A stretch of 64,000 bases of DNA, taken from Marivirga arenosa (GTDB lineage Bacteria; Bacteroidota; Bacteroidia; Cytophagales; Cyclobacteriaceae). The stretch spans positions 2,403,001 to 2,467,000 of the forward strand of contig NZ_CP129970.2 in NCBI RefSeq assembly GCF_030503895.2, read 5' to 3'. The notes below the pieces were generated by a model. It made no database searches and was not told where the DNA came from. It saw only the letters and a list, made by a program, of their open reading frames with translations. The position numbers were made by a program, and so were the translations under genes. How positions within the stretch are numbered: position 1 is the stretch's first letter; each line of letters begins with the position of its first letter. Shown piece by piece: positions 25,067 through 33,078 of the stretch.

Positions 25067-25858
25067 ATGAATAAGAGCACTTTTAAAATACATAAAATGG
25101 ATTGCGCCTCTGAGGAACAGATGATTCGAATGAAACTAGAAAGTTTAGAAGAGGTTAAGCAGCTTGAATTTGATATTCCCCATCGACAATTGCAGGTATA
25201 TCATAGTGCTGAAATTGATGGCATTCAAAACGCCCTAGCCGAACTTCAACTGAATGAAAAATTAGTAAACACCCAAGAAGCAGACTTGCCAGGAATTGTT
25301 GATCATCGGCAGCAGAGAAAAGTACTTTGGTGGGTGTTAGGAATAAATTTAGTCTTTTTTGTAATTGAGATGACTACAGGCTGGATTTCAAGCTCTATGG
25401 GCTTAGTTGCTGATTCCTTGGACATGCTAGCAGACTCTATTGTTTATGGGCTTAGTTTATTGGCAGTTGGTGCTGCTGTTGCTAGGAAAAAGAAAGTGGC
25501 AAAAATAAGTGGCTATTTTCAAATGGGCTTGGCTCTTTTAGGTTTTTTGGAGGTATTGAGAAGATTTTTTACTGAAAGTGGAACACCTTTGTTTCACTGG
25601 ATGATTATAATTTCAATCCTAGCCCTAGCAGGAAATTTAGTGACACTCTGGCTAATCAATAAAGCAAAAAGTAATGAGGCTCACATGCAAGCGAGTAGCA
25701 TTTTCACCTCTAATGATATAATTGTGAATGGCGGTGTGATTTTGGCGGGTGTACTGGTGTATTTATTAGAGAGTAAATGGCCAGATTTAGTAATTGGTGG
25801 AATAGTTTTCGCCTTTGTGATTCGAGGCGCAATAAGAATCTTAAATCTTTCAAAATAA
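25067..25858 (+). CDS. CDF-like cation transporter with an HMA-like N-terminus
   Basis: A 263-aa protein. Residues 1-75 look like a heavy-metal-associated fold, but the metal loop reads MDCASEE, so the second cysteine of MxCxxC is missing. Residues about 85-263 are a cation diffusion facilitator-type membrane domain (SSMGLVADSLDMLADSIVYG in span 2). The second-span DxxxD is present, while the fifth-span site reads FTSND, with the first ligand lacking. It may be a variant transporter or a partner of the next CDF protein, which follows after 2 bases. It lacks the usual C-terminal cytosolic domain. Confidence 0.8.
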   Translation: MNKSTFKIHKMDCASEEQMIRMKLESLEEVKQLEFDIPHRQLQVYHSAEIDGIQNALAELQLNEKLVNTQEADLPGIVDHRQQRKVLWWVLGINLVFFVIEMTTGWISSSMGLVADSLDMLADSIVYGLSLLAVGAAVARKKKVAKISGYFQMGLALLGFLEVLRRFFTESGTPLFHWMIIISILALAGNLVTLWLINKAKSNEAHMQASSIFTSNDIIVNGGVILAGVLVYLLESKWPDLVIGGIVFAFVIRGAIRILNLSK

Positions 25859-25860
25859 TT

Positions 25861-26748
25861 ATGGGAAATAATCACGAACATTCACACGATCATTCTGAAG
25901 GCAATGTAAAAGTAGCCTTCTTTCTCAACCTTGCATTTACGATAATTGAAATTATTGGTGGGCTATACACCAATAGTTTGGCTATTTTATCTGATGCTTT
26001 ACATGATTTGGGAGATAGCCTGAGCTTGGGCCTATCCTGGTATTTTCAAAAATTGTCCAAAAAAGGCAGAACAAAGACCTTTTCGTTTGGATATAAACGA
26101 TTTTCCCTATTAGGTGCTATAATAAATTCCATAGTATTAGTGGCAGGCTCTATATTTATCTTAACTAAGGCAATTCCCGGTCTTTTCAATCCTGAAGAAA
26201 CCAATGTAGAAGGAATGCTGTACCTTTCTATACTGGGCATTATCGTAAATGGAGCAGCTGTCTTTAAACTGAGAAAGGGTGAATCCCTGAATGAAAAAGT
26301 AGTCTCATTGCACCTACTGGAGGATGTATTAGGATGGGTTGCTGTGTTTATAGGTAGTATTATCATGATGTATTTTGATGCTCCATTTATTGACCCATTA
26401 CTTTCTGTATTAATATCCTTATTCGTGCTATACAATGTCTATAAGAATCTAAAAAAGAGTTTGCTCGTTGTAATGCAAGGAATTCCTTCTGATGTATCAA
26501 TTGATAAAATACGGAAGAAATTGGAAGTGATTGATGAGATTAAAGATGTGCACGATTGCCATGTGTGGTCTTTGGACGGAAATTATCATATTATGAGTAT
26601 TCAAATAAGATTGAAAGAAGATTTTAGATTATCGGAGCTTTCAGAGATCAAGAAAAAAGCTCGTAATGAATTAAAGGATGAATCTGTTAATCATATTACG
26701 ATTGAAACTGAAAGCATGGAGGAAAATTGTGAGTTAGATGATTGTTAA
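25861..26748 (+). CDS. Cation diffusion facilitator (CzcD/ZitB-like)
   Basis: A 295-aa Zn/Cd/Co-proton antiporter of the inner membrane, started at ATG 25861 (MGNNHEHSHDHSEG); the frame is open further upstream, but that part overlaps the previous gene. A His-rich N-terminus and six spans are followed by a C-terminal cytosolic domain (VHDCHVWSLDGNYHIMSIQI). The zinc site is complete: HDLGD in span 2 and HLLED in span 5. It moves cytosolic zinc to the periplasm, from which the CzcA system can export it. Confidence 0.92.
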   Translation: MGNNHEHSHDHSEGNVKVAFFLNLAFTIIEIIGGLYTNSLAILSDALHDLGDSLSLGLSWYFQKLSKKGRTKTFSFGYKRFSLLGAIINSIVLVAGSIFILTKAIPGLFNPEETNVEGMLYLSILGIIVNGAAVFKLRKGESLNEKVVSLHLLEDVLGWVAVFIGSIIMMYFDAPFIDPLLSVLISLFVLYNVYKNLKKSLLVVMQGIPSDVSIDKIRKKLEVIDEIKDVHDCHVWSLDGNYHIMSIQIRLKEDFRLSELSEIKKKARNELKDESVNHITIETESMEENCELDDC

Positions 26749-27178
26749 AGATCAAGAAATGAAAATAAGGGAACTGGAAAAGAATTTACAGGAAAAGAAT
26801 ATTAGACCAACGGCTATGCGTCTGTTGGTCTTAGAAGCCTTGCTAGATCAAGAAATTGCCATTAGTTTGACTGATTTGGAAAAGGAGGTGGAAAAATCTG
26901 ATAGAGTGACCTTATTTCGCACGCTTAAAACATTTCAGGAAAATGGGCTAGTCCATAGCATTGATGACGGTACAGGTGCACCCAAATATGCATTATGTGA
27001 AGATGGTTGCAAATGTGAATTAGAGCGAGACTTGCATGTCCATTTTCATTGCAAGGAATGTAATGAGACCATTTGCCTACCTAAATATAAAATCCCAGAG
27101 ATTAGTTTACCACAAAAATTCATATCAGAAGAGGCGAATTTGGTAGTAAAGGGTATTTGCGGGAAATGCGCTAGTTGA
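26738..27178 (+). CDS. Fur-family metalloregulator (Zur-like)
   Basis: A 146-aa protein with the Fur fold: an N-terminal winged helix (NIRPTAMRLLVLEALLDQEI; SDRVTLFRTLKTFQENGLVH) and a C-terminal dimer domain with HVHFHCKECNETICL, plus the CxxC pairs for structural zinc (C..C at the end, GICGKCAS). Its start overlaps the CDF gene by 11 bases, so it is in the efflux operon. It probably senses divalent metal and controls this cluster, perhaps through TTGCAT palindromes at 18675. Metal specificity is not deducible. Confidence 0.88.
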   Translation: MIVKDQEMKIRELEKNLQEKNIRPTAMRLLVLEALLDQEIAISLTDLEKEVEKSDRVTLFRTLKTFQENGLVHSIDDGTGAPKYALCEDGCKCELERDLHVHFHCKECNETICLPKYKIPEISLPQKFISEEANLVVKGICGKCAS

Positions 27179-27211
27179 GTTGTAAATGGATTGTTAATAG
27201 TGGGTAAGCTT

Positions 27212-27241
27212 GAAAAATTTCAAACTTTAATTATACTTTTG
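27212..27241 (+). promoter_or_regulatory. Possible promoter of the DUF3703 gene
   Basis: A -7 type box TACTTTTG at 27234-27241 is preceded by TTG about 21 bases upstream. The spacing is slightly longer than usual, so this is tentative. Confidence 0.3.
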
Positions 27242-27365
27242 GCCGTATGCCTAGACTTGTTCATAGAGCAATTTGAAGAAATAATATAAAGCATTTTTAC
27301 TTTCTAATAATTGCAATTCTACTGCATTGAATTATCCTGTATTTTCGTTCAAAAAATATTTTGAT

Positions 27366-27749
27366 ATGAATTTCAATACATTAATGCCTGAAAGACTCAA
27401 AATTTATTACTGCAAAGAATTGGAATTATATAGGGAATACTTAAATAAAAAAGAATTGCCAAAAGCCTGGCAACAGTTAGAACGGGCTCATGTCTTAGGC
27501 CAGCCCTATCCTTTTCAACATTCCGAAGTTCATTGGTTGATGTTAAAATTTGGCATAAGAATAAAAAGCACTAAAGAAATTATTGGGCAGATACCTAGAT
27601 TACTTGTAGGGGGTGTGAAATCTTTTGTGGGAAGGATTCCTGTGGGGAATACGGGTGGTGCAAATGTGCCGCCATTGAAATCAATGCCAATCGAAAAAGA
27701 GCTTCTTGATATTATTGAAAAATCAAAAATAGAAAGTAAGGCTTCTTAA
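27366..27749 (+). CDS. DUF3703 family protein
   Basis: A protein of 127 aa from ATG 27366 (other in-frame starts at 27327 and 27384). It has the DUF3703 pattern: LYREYLNKKELPKAWQQLER, then AHVLGQPYPFQHSEVHWLML, then GQIPRLLVGGVKSFVGRIPV and GNTGGANVPPLKSMPI. The family is common next to heavy-metal efflux genes and has no known activity. The C-terminal IPRLLVGGVK segment may be membrane-associated. It closes the efflux cluster. Confidence 0.85.
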   Translation: MNFNTLMPERLKIYYCKELELYREYLNKKELPKAWQQLERAHVLGQPYPFQHSEVHWLMLKFGIRIKSTKEIIGQIPRLLVGGVKSFVGRIPVGNTGGANVPPLKSMPIEKELLDIIEKSKIESKAS

Positions 27750-27808
27750 TAATGTCATTGGATTAAATTGATGCTTTAAGGGAGTAGAGATATGTATATT
27801 GTGCAATG

Positions 27809-28459
27809 CTACATTCTTTTGTCTTTTGAATTAAACGAGATGAGATTAAACATTTCTCTCATTCGTGACCTTACTCTGTTTCCATAGAGATTCTCCAATT
27901 CATCAGGATTTAAGTTGGTTGTGGCATGTGTAATCATTCCTCTGGTGGTGAAAAGGCTGTAGCGGTTGAGCAGGATTTCGGCTATTGTGTTGGTTTCATT
28001 TCCAAAATGTTTGATGGTGGATTCTAGGCCTAGATCATCAAGACAAAGGGTGCGAGGCACCATTTGGTCTTGGTAGCGTTGGAAGTGGGCTTTTGAGTAT
28101 TTGTTGATGATGGAAAAGCCATGGTCGAGAAATTCGTAAGAAATTTCTCTGGTTGATTTAACTGGATATTTGTGGACTGTGTGGAGGAAGTGGCGGAAGA
28201 GCATCATGAGTGTTGTTTTTCCACAGCCAACGGGACCAGTTAAAAGAAGTCCTTTTCTTTGGGAAAGCTTGTATTGCCCACAGAGCTTTTCGTCTTCGAA
28301 AAAGTAAGCAAGTATTTTGAAGATGATTTCATAGTCTGCTGGGTGGACTTTGAAATGATTTCCGAATTCTGACTGTCCTGCTTTATGCAGGAAGTCGATG
28401 CATTTTTCGAATTGGAATTTTTTGGAGGAGTAGTTTTTAGGTTGTTTAATATCATTCAT
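27809..28459 (-). CDS. AAA ATPase, DnaC/IstB-like
   Basis: A 216-aa P-loop protein with Walker A GPVGCGKTT at about residues 75-83, Walker B LCLDDLG at about 136-142, a sensor-like HATTN and a C-terminal arginine-rich segment (NRVRSRMREMFN) that can carry the arginine finger. It resembles helicase loaders of the DnaC/IstB group. As the first of a set with the replication-like gene upstream, it probably serves replication of the excised element. Confidence 0.82.
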   Translation of the reverse strand: MNDIKQPKNYSSKKFQFEKCIDFLHKAGQSEFGNHFKVHPADYEIIFKILAYFFEDEKLCGQYKLSQRKGLLLTGPVGCGKTTLMMLFRHFLHTVHKYPVKSTREISYEFLDHGFSIINKYSKAHFQRYQDQMVPRTLCLDDLGLESTIKHFGNETNTIAEILLNRYSLFTTRGMITHATTNLNPDELENLYGNRVRSRMREMFNLISFNSKDKRM

Positions 28460-28539
28460 TGCAATTAACTTCTGGATTTGCTATTAGTTGAATTCCGTTG
28501 CTTCATACTTTTTCTAGTCAAAAAGTAAGCAAAAGACAT

Positions 28540-28605
28540 GTTAAAATGATGCTACTACCCGCAAGGCCAACTCTGGCCCGCCATTTTAACAGTCCTGCGC
28601 GCAGG
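28540..28605. repeat. Nested palindromes between the replication-module genes
   Basis: GTTAAAATG / CATTTTAAC arms (28540-28548 and 28582-28590) enclose GGCC-N6-GGCC (28565-28578). They are followed by the perfect 12-bp palindrome CCTGCGCGCAGG (28594-28605). The block is locally GC-rich in AT-rich surroundings and lies in a 234-base gap of the replication module. A replication origin, single-strand origin or protein-binding site is possible. Confidence 0.5.
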
Positions 28606-28693
28606 TGGCATTGCATTCCATAGTTGACTATTTAGCTGACTTCTGTTTTTGAATATCTGAAGGCTCTGACCTCCTTCGCTGAAGCTTCGGAGG

Positions 28694-29578
28694 TCAAAGA
28701 GGAACATCATAGCTTTTGTCTTCATTATTGTGGAGTTTTCCAGCTGCGTTTTTTTCTTCCTGGATGTTGTTGAATTTCTTAAAATTCAAGAGCCAGTTTC
28801 GGACTGCTGCTTTCCAATCTTTCATGGGTGATTTTGAGCCTACTTTCCAGCCTTTGGCAGAATAGTAATTGAAAAATTTTTCAGCCTCCACAGGAGCGAA
28901 GCGAACCGGAATAGAATATTCTTCGGCTTGCTGTTCAAAGAAAGTTTTTAATTCTTCTTTTGATGGTGGTGTGTAACGCGAACCTTTTGGTGATGCGTTT
29001 TCGCCAGTATCCGAGACTGGAGCTGAAGCTCTTGAATTTGTGCTGCTTTTAGTTTTTCCTTTTTTTTCCTTTTCTGAATTTTTATTTTTTTCATATATAT
29101 ATTGTTTATTGTTTATATAGTTTGTATTGTTTAATGAAGGGTGCACTACTTGCCCACTACTAGGCTCAGTACTAGGCCTACTACTTGACCCAATACTAGG
29201 CTCACTTTTGCACCTCTTATTTTGGGTAAGTGGTGCAGTACTAGGATCACTACTTGTCCCTAAATTGCACATGTTAACCAAGCTACCTCGCACCGGATTT
29301 TTCGATGGTTTGTACTCAATAAATCCCATCTTTTCCAGATCTCTTATGCACTTTAAATAGGTGCGTTTCGAGCCTATTTTTGACACTTCCATTACTTGAT
29401 TTCTGTTGATTGAAATGGGATTATTGAAGTGATTCAAATTCCACATTGTGAAAAGTCCAAAATACAGGCTTACATGAGTAGGATTTATGTCATCTGTCTC
29501 CTGAATTTTGTCGATTGCTAGGAGGAACTGGTGAATGAAATTCACCGGTTCCTTTACTGAGTTTTCTTGAGTATTCAT
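28694..29578 (-). CDS. Replication-initiator-like helix-turn-helix protein
   Basis: A 294-aa protein. Residues about 15-110 look like a winged-helix domain (SLYFGLFTMWNLNHF; ISINRNQVMEVSKIGSKRTY; KCIRDLEKMGFIEYKPSKNP). Residues about 115-200 are a low-complexity Ser/Pro/Lys linker, and about 210-270 a DnaD-like or primosomal C-terminal motif (FFNYYSAKGWKVGSK; DWKAAVRNWLLNFKKF). This architecture matches replication or transcription factors of Bacteroidota mobile elements. The stop and start codons of neighbouring genes touch (29578), so it is in one operon with the helix-turn-helix gene. Confidence 0.72.
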   Translation of the reverse strand: MNTQENSVKEPVNFIHQFLLAIDKIQETDDINPTHVSLYFGLFTMWNLNHFNNPISINRNQVMEVSKIGSKRTYLKCIRDLEKMGFIEYKPSKNPVRGSLVNMCNLGTSSDPSTAPLTQNKRCKSEPSIGSSSRPSTEPSSGQVVHPSLNNTNYINNKQYIYEKNKNSEKEKKGKTKSSTNSRASAPVSDTGENASPKGSRYTPPSKEELKTFFEQQAEEYSIPVRFAPVEAEKFFNYYSAKGWKVGSKSPMKDWKAAVRNWLLNFKKFNNIQEEKNAAGKLHNNEDKSYDVPL

Positions 29579-29847
29579 CAGCTTATTTTGTTTTGTTCCA
29601 AAATGCTGTGAATGTCCTGAGAATCGTAGTATAAAACCCCGCCCATTTTAGTGAAAGGCAAAGTGCCGTTTACCCTGAGATTTTGAAGTGTTCCTGGACT
29701 AATGCCCAGGAGTTTTCTAACCTCATCTGATTTCAGCCATTTTTTGGTTGAAACTCCTTTTTGCTCCGAAAGGAGCTTTTTGAATTCGTCCACGAGTTCG
29801 AGTTTGAATTCGCGTAAGTCGTCTGTTGTGATAACTTCTGCTGCCAT
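29578..29847 (-). CDS. Excisionase-like helix-turn-helix protein
   Basis: An 89-aa protein with an HTH_17/MerR-type DNA-binding domain: KKWLKSDEVRKLLGISPGTL, then QNLRVNGTLPFTKMGGVLYY. An N-terminal helical stretch (about residues 1-32) may dimerise. Such proteins act as excisionases or regulators in Bacteroidota integrative elements. It shares one base with the next gene. Iteron-like repeats lie about 70 bases upstream. Confidence 0.82.
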   Translation of the reverse strand: MAAEVITTDDLREFKLELVDEFKKLLSEQKGVSTKKWLKSDEVRKLLGISPGTLQNLRVNGTLPFTKMGGVLYYDSQDIHSILEQNKIS

Positions 29848-29913
29848 AAATTTTAGTTGTTTTTGTTGTCATGGCAAAGCTGCAAAAAGGAGGAATGCGA
29901 AAACAGTTGCAAA

Positions 29914-29940
29914 GGGGTTGTGCAACCCCCTGCAACCCCC
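29914..29940. promoter_or_regulatory. Palindrome and iteron-like repeats upstream of the helix-turn-helix gene
   Basis: GGGGTTG-TG-CAACCCC (29914-29929) is a perfect inverted repeat; TGCAACCCCC occurs twice in tandem (29921-29930, 29931-29940), and GTTGCAAAGGGG precedes it. It is likely a binding site for the element's own regulator or replication protein. Confidence 0.5.
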
Positions 29941-29984
29941 TTCAATTTGCTTGAAATAGCGATTTTGGTCGAAAAAAATTTAAA

Positions 29985-31196
29985 TTAATTTAAAGATTTA
30001 TCTTTTTCGGCTTTTTCTACCAGGGTTTCCATTATTTCCTGAACATTTTCAATGGTGGTATTTTCAGGAGAATAGATTTTGTTTCTTAAGCTTTTGAGTG
30101 AGATATCTTTTTGACTACTAGTAGAGAAATTATTAGAAATGAACTCTACTAACTTCGAGGTATTTTCAGGAGCAATAATGTTTGAGTTTGCTAATAATTT
30201 CATTAAATAAGCTAATTGACCTACGGATAATTTGCTATAAATCTTGGTGTTTGATACTGGCCTGTTGATCAATGTGTGGTGATGGTTAAATTTAATTGCC
30301 AATTGCTTCCTTTCTTTGAAAAAGAATATCTCTTCATTGACCCAATTTATTAGGCTTGCTTTTAGACTTTCTACACCCTGGTTGAATTCGAAATCAGGTT
30401 TCACTTGTGATTGATTGATGAGCTTTTTGAACAGCTGCAGAAGCAATAATTGCTCTCTATAAGTAGATTTAGATTGATAGTTTTTCTTTATCCTGAGGCT
30501 GATATAGTTGTAAATTGCAAATACATTAAAATTCAAGTAGAGTAAGTTTGAAATAAATTGCTTCTCAAGCCGAATGCCTTTTAAATCTCTTGAAAGAATC
30601 GTTTCAATTTCCTCGAGGAAGGTTTTGCAATAAATGAGTTTTCTGTAGGAAGCATTTTTTGGATTGTCAATAAATGTATTGATATGATGATTGATAATCT
30701 TAAGGAGCGAGGAATCAATTTTCTTTAGCTTACCTAATTCTTTAACTCTTACTAGTTGATTCCTCAATTGATTCTGCGAATTGATAAAATAGGATGTGGG
30801 AATTTGACTATCCTGGCTAAAGTATTTGGTAAAGTGTTTTTCAATGAAAGTCAATAATGCTGTGATACAATCAATAAGTATTAAACCCAGTTGAGAAAGG
30901 TAATCTCCATCTTTTAACTGAAGCTCATATTCGATCGATAGGTAACCGACTTGCTGTGAGATATGATTGGAAATTAGGATTAGCTTTTGTTGATAAAGCT
31001 GTATTTGACGCTCGATGATCTTATCTTCAATTTCACTGAAGGCTAACATCATAAAGGATTGTTTAATCCTCTCTTCTTCTCTCTCAAGGTCTTCGGCCCA
31101 TATTCTAAATTCTTCTTCTTTTAGAGGCGGTCTATTGTTTTTTGAATTAAAATATTCATTTACGATATAGTCAAATAACTGTAATTCATACTTCAC
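29985..31196 (-). CDS. Hypothetical protein of the integration module
   Basis: A 403-aa, highly helical, Lys/Glu/Leu-rich protein without membrane spans or a signal peptide (EDLEREEERIKQSFMMLAFS; QQKLILISNHISQQVGYLSI). The C-terminal part (SVGQLAYLMKLLANSNIIAP, then ISLKSLRNKIYSPENTT) resembles a segment often seen in Bacteroidota element-encoded proteins near integrases, but I cannot name a family. It lies between the integrase and the helix-turn-helix gene on the same strand. Confidence 0.6.
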   Translation of the reverse strand: MKYELQLFDYIVNEYFNSKNNRPPLKEEEFRIWAEDLEREEERIKQSFMMLAFSEIEDKIIERQIQLYQQKLILISNHISQQVGYLSIEYELQLKDGDYLSQLGLILIDCITALLTFIEKHFTKYFSQDSQIPTSYFINSQNQLRNQLVRVKELGKLKKIDSSLLKIINHHINTFIDNPKNASYRKLIYCKTFLEEIETILSRDLKGIRLEKQFISNLLYLNFNVFAIYNYISLRIKKNYQSKSTYREQLLLLQLFKKLINQSQVKPDFEFNQGVESLKASLINWVNEEIFFFKERKQLAIKFNHHHTLINRPVSNTKIYSKLSVGQLAYLMKLLANSNIIAPENTSKLVEFISNNFSTSSQKDISLKSLRNKIYSPENTTIENVQEIMETLVEKAEKDKSLN

Positions 31197-31382
31197 TTTT
31201 CACTAAGGTTTGAGTTTGTAATAATTTTGGTTCAAAAGTGGGGAGCATTGGTTCTATTTTGACTGAAATATTGGTTCGTTTATAATTGTTTATTACTATA
31301 TCAATATTCATAAATATACTACAGTAGTTAAACAACAATAAAACAAACTAATTAATATTATATTTATTGTTCCTTCAAATCA

Positions 31383-31412
31383 AAAAAAAAGGCAGATTAA
31401 TCTGCCTTTTTT
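31383..31412 (-). terminator. Terminator overlapping the integrase 3' end
   Basis: The 16-bp palindrome GGCAGATTAATCTGCC (31391-31406) is flanked by A-runs on the left and TTTTTT on the right. The integrase stop codon (31397) lies inside the stem. It can terminate on both strands. Confidence 0.8.
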
Positions 31413-32638
31413 ACTAATTCGTTGGTGCTAAGCCTTTTCTTAAGTGCTGCCATATCAGTACCAATTTTATTCTCTACTACTTTGGCATAAATCTGAGTGG
31501 TGGCCAGTTTTGTATGTCCAAGCATCTTGCTGACGGTTTCAATAGGAACGCCATTGGTTAGTGTAACAGTTGTAGCGAAAGTATGACGCGCTATATGGAA
31601 TGTTAGCTTTTTCTTGATTTCGCAGATGTCGGCAATTTCCTTTAAGTAAGCATTTGTTTTTTGGTTGGAGAACACTGGTAAAAGTTGATTATCAAACACT
31701 CTTGGGTGATTCTTATATTTCTCGATTATCTGTTCTGCTTTTGGCAATAGCATTACTGAAAATGAAGTATTCGTTTTGATACGCTTTAAATGAATCCATT
31801 TTTCGCCATCCATACCCACTGTAATATCATCTGCAGACAGGTGGTACAAATCGACATAAGACAAGCCAGTGTAGCAACTGAAAATGAAAATATCCCTTAC
31901 CATGTCTAATCGGTTTAGCGAAAATTCTTTTTCTTCTATGGCCGTCAATTCATTAGCATCCAGAAAATCTCTTTCAACTTTGTCAAAGTGAGTTTGGTAA
32001 CTGGTGAATGGATTCTTTTCAATCCAATCTAGCCGTTGAGCCAGTTTCAATAATTTACGAAACCTAATCATATGCTTCATTACACCATTATTATTCATTG
32101 GCTTTTGATGGTCTTTTGGCTCCCAATTGCGTAGAAAATCTTCAAAATCGATTATGAATTTGTAATCTATCTTTTTTAATGGGATATCTGAAAGCTTGAA
32201 TTTTGCTTTTAGGAAGCGTTCAAAATATCTTTCTGTTACCTGATAATGCTTTAGTGTGCCCCATTTCAATCTGTTGTTAGAGCTTTCAAAATGATATTTT
32301 GATAAGTAAAGGAGAGTTATTTGGTTCTCTTGCTCATTAATATTGAATACTGCATTCCTGATTATTTCCGCTGAAATGGATTCATCTTCAACGACTAATT
32401 GCTCAAATATTTGAAAGGCTTTATTGTAAATTTTATCTAGGTAGCGGTTAAGTTTTGTTACTTCCTGAGAAGTTCCGGAAACTCTTTGTCGCTTATTCCA
32501 CTTTTCAATCAGAACTTTTCTTTTTAAAGAGGTGTCACAATTTTTTCCATTTTGAGAAATACGCATATAAATTGGTGCTTCACCATTTTTTGCTTTGTAC
32601 TTCTTGAGTATAAATTTTACTGAAAATGAGTTGCTCAT
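31397..32638 (-). CDS. Tyrosine recombinase / integrase
   Basis: A 413-aa site-specific integrase. It has an N-terminal arm-binding domain (about residues 1-100), a SAM-like core-binding domain (about 105-215, HYQVTERYFERFLKAKFKLS) and a catalytic domain with HIARHTFAT (HxxR, about 348), LGHTK (about 373) and the nucleophile Tyr in TTQIYAKV (about 384). The position of the first catalytic Arg reads CYTGLSYVDL, with Ser instead; this exchange is known from the Bacteroides CTnDOT integrase family. It is oriented towards the element interior next to the tRNA attachment site and presumably catalyses integration at the 24-bp core. Confidence 0.93.
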   Translation of the reverse strand: MSNSFSVKFILKKYKAKNGEAPIYMRISQNGKNCDTSLKRKVLIEKWNKRQRVSGTSQEVTKLNRYLDKIYNKAFQIFEQLVVEDESISAEIIRNAVFNINEQENQITLLYLSKYHFESSNNRLKWGTLKHYQVTERYFERFLKAKFKLSDIPLKKIDYKFIIDFEDFLRNWEPKDHQKPMNNNGVMKHMIRFRKLLKLAQRLDWIEKNPFTSYQTHFDKVERDFLDANELTAIEEKEFSLNRLDMVRDIFIFSCYTGLSYVDLYHLSADDITVGMDGEKWIHLKRIKTNTSFSVMLLPKAEQIIEKYKNHPRVFDNQLLPVFSNQKTNAYLKEIADICEIKKKLTFHIARHTFATTVTLTNGVPIETVSKMLGHTKLATTQIYAKVVENKIGTDMAALKKRLSTNELVKKAD

Positions 32639-32675
32639 AATACTTAATAGTTGAATTAAACATTACAGTTTTGAG

Positions 32676-32813
32676 CAACAAAAGGGGCACAACAGATGAC
32701 GACAACAACACAAATTAGAGTAGTAAAAATGCTATAAAAGTGCCTTTAAACCACTTATAACTAATTTGTGCCCCAATTTAGTAATTTTTTAAAAGGGCAC
32801 AAATAGGGCACAT
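32676..32813. promoter_or_regulatory. Putative integrase arm-type sites at the right end of element B
   Basis: GGGGCACAA at about 32677, its inverse TTGTGCCCC at about 32766, and AAAAGGGCACAAATAGGGCA at 32791-32810. The tandem pair is repeated near the left end (5011-5036). Architecture matches the TGGACAC set of element A. Confidence 0.5.
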
Positions 32814-32924
32814 TTTATTTGATATGAATTGGTTTTATCTGAATGAAATAAAACAAAAAAGCCCTAAATCATAAGATTTAAGGCTTTTTGTGTTCAGATA
32901 AATTCTGAAAGTGGGCCCACCTGG
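32811..32924. repeat. attR of element B
   Basis: The right copy of the att repeat; the 24-bp core (32901-32924) equals 4932-4955. Similarity continues leftwards through the terminator to about 32811. It lies in the 3' part of the intact tRNA gene, so the insertion regenerated the tRNA. Confidence 0.85.
32854..32889 (-). terminator. Terminator of the tRNA gene
   Basis: Hairpin AAAAAGCC-C-TAAATC / GATTTA-A-GGCTTTTT with an ATAA loop, just downstream of the tRNA on the minus strand. It is duplicated at 137-173 and 4884-4920. Confidence 0.75.
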
Positions 32925-32985
32925 GCTCGAACCAGGGACCCCTTGATTATGAGTCAAGTGCTCTAACCAGCTGAGCTATAGGCCC
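32912..32985 (-). tRNA. tRNA with CAT anticodon (elongator Met or Ile2)
   Basis: A 74-nt cloverleaf: acceptor GGGCCTA/TGGGCCC with discriminator A, D-arm AGCTCAGCTGGTTAGAGC-like, anticodon stem CTTGA/TCAAG with loop CTCATAA, and T-arm CCTGG-TTCGAGC-CCAGG. CCA is not encoded. G1-C72 pairing excludes the initiator type (which has a 1-72 mismatch). Whether it is elongator Met or the lysidine-modified Ile2 cannot be told from the anticodon alone. It is the insertion target of element B. Confidence 0.93.
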
Positions 32986-33078
32986 TAAAAACTAGAGTTT
33001 TGAAACTCTCTGTTTTTCGGATTGCAATGTTACGGAATTGCAGGTAATTGCGCAATAGATATCGAAGGAATTAATCAA

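Larger units (their letters stand above)
4932..32924. mobile_element. Integrative element B inserted at tRNA(CAT)
   Basis: The element of about 28 kb is bounded by a 24-bp perfect direct repeat (4932-4955 and 32901-32924). The right copy is part of an intact tRNA gene. An integrase gene lies next to the tRNA (31397-32638), together with an AAA ATPase, a replication-like protein and a helix-turn-helix protein. Cargo comprises mercury and divalent-metal resistance and defence-like genes. The distal end has the DUF6266/DUF5675 cassette and a structured RNA-like region. No conjugation genes (relaxase, VirB4-like, TraG) are visible, so it is either mobilised in trans or not self-transmissible. The core repeat is perfect, which suggests it may still excise. 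Confidence 0.85.

Noticed and set aside
4932-32924. Element B as a conjugative element
   Set aside because: No relaxase, coupling protein or type IV secretion gene can be recognised, so only 'integrative element' is supported.
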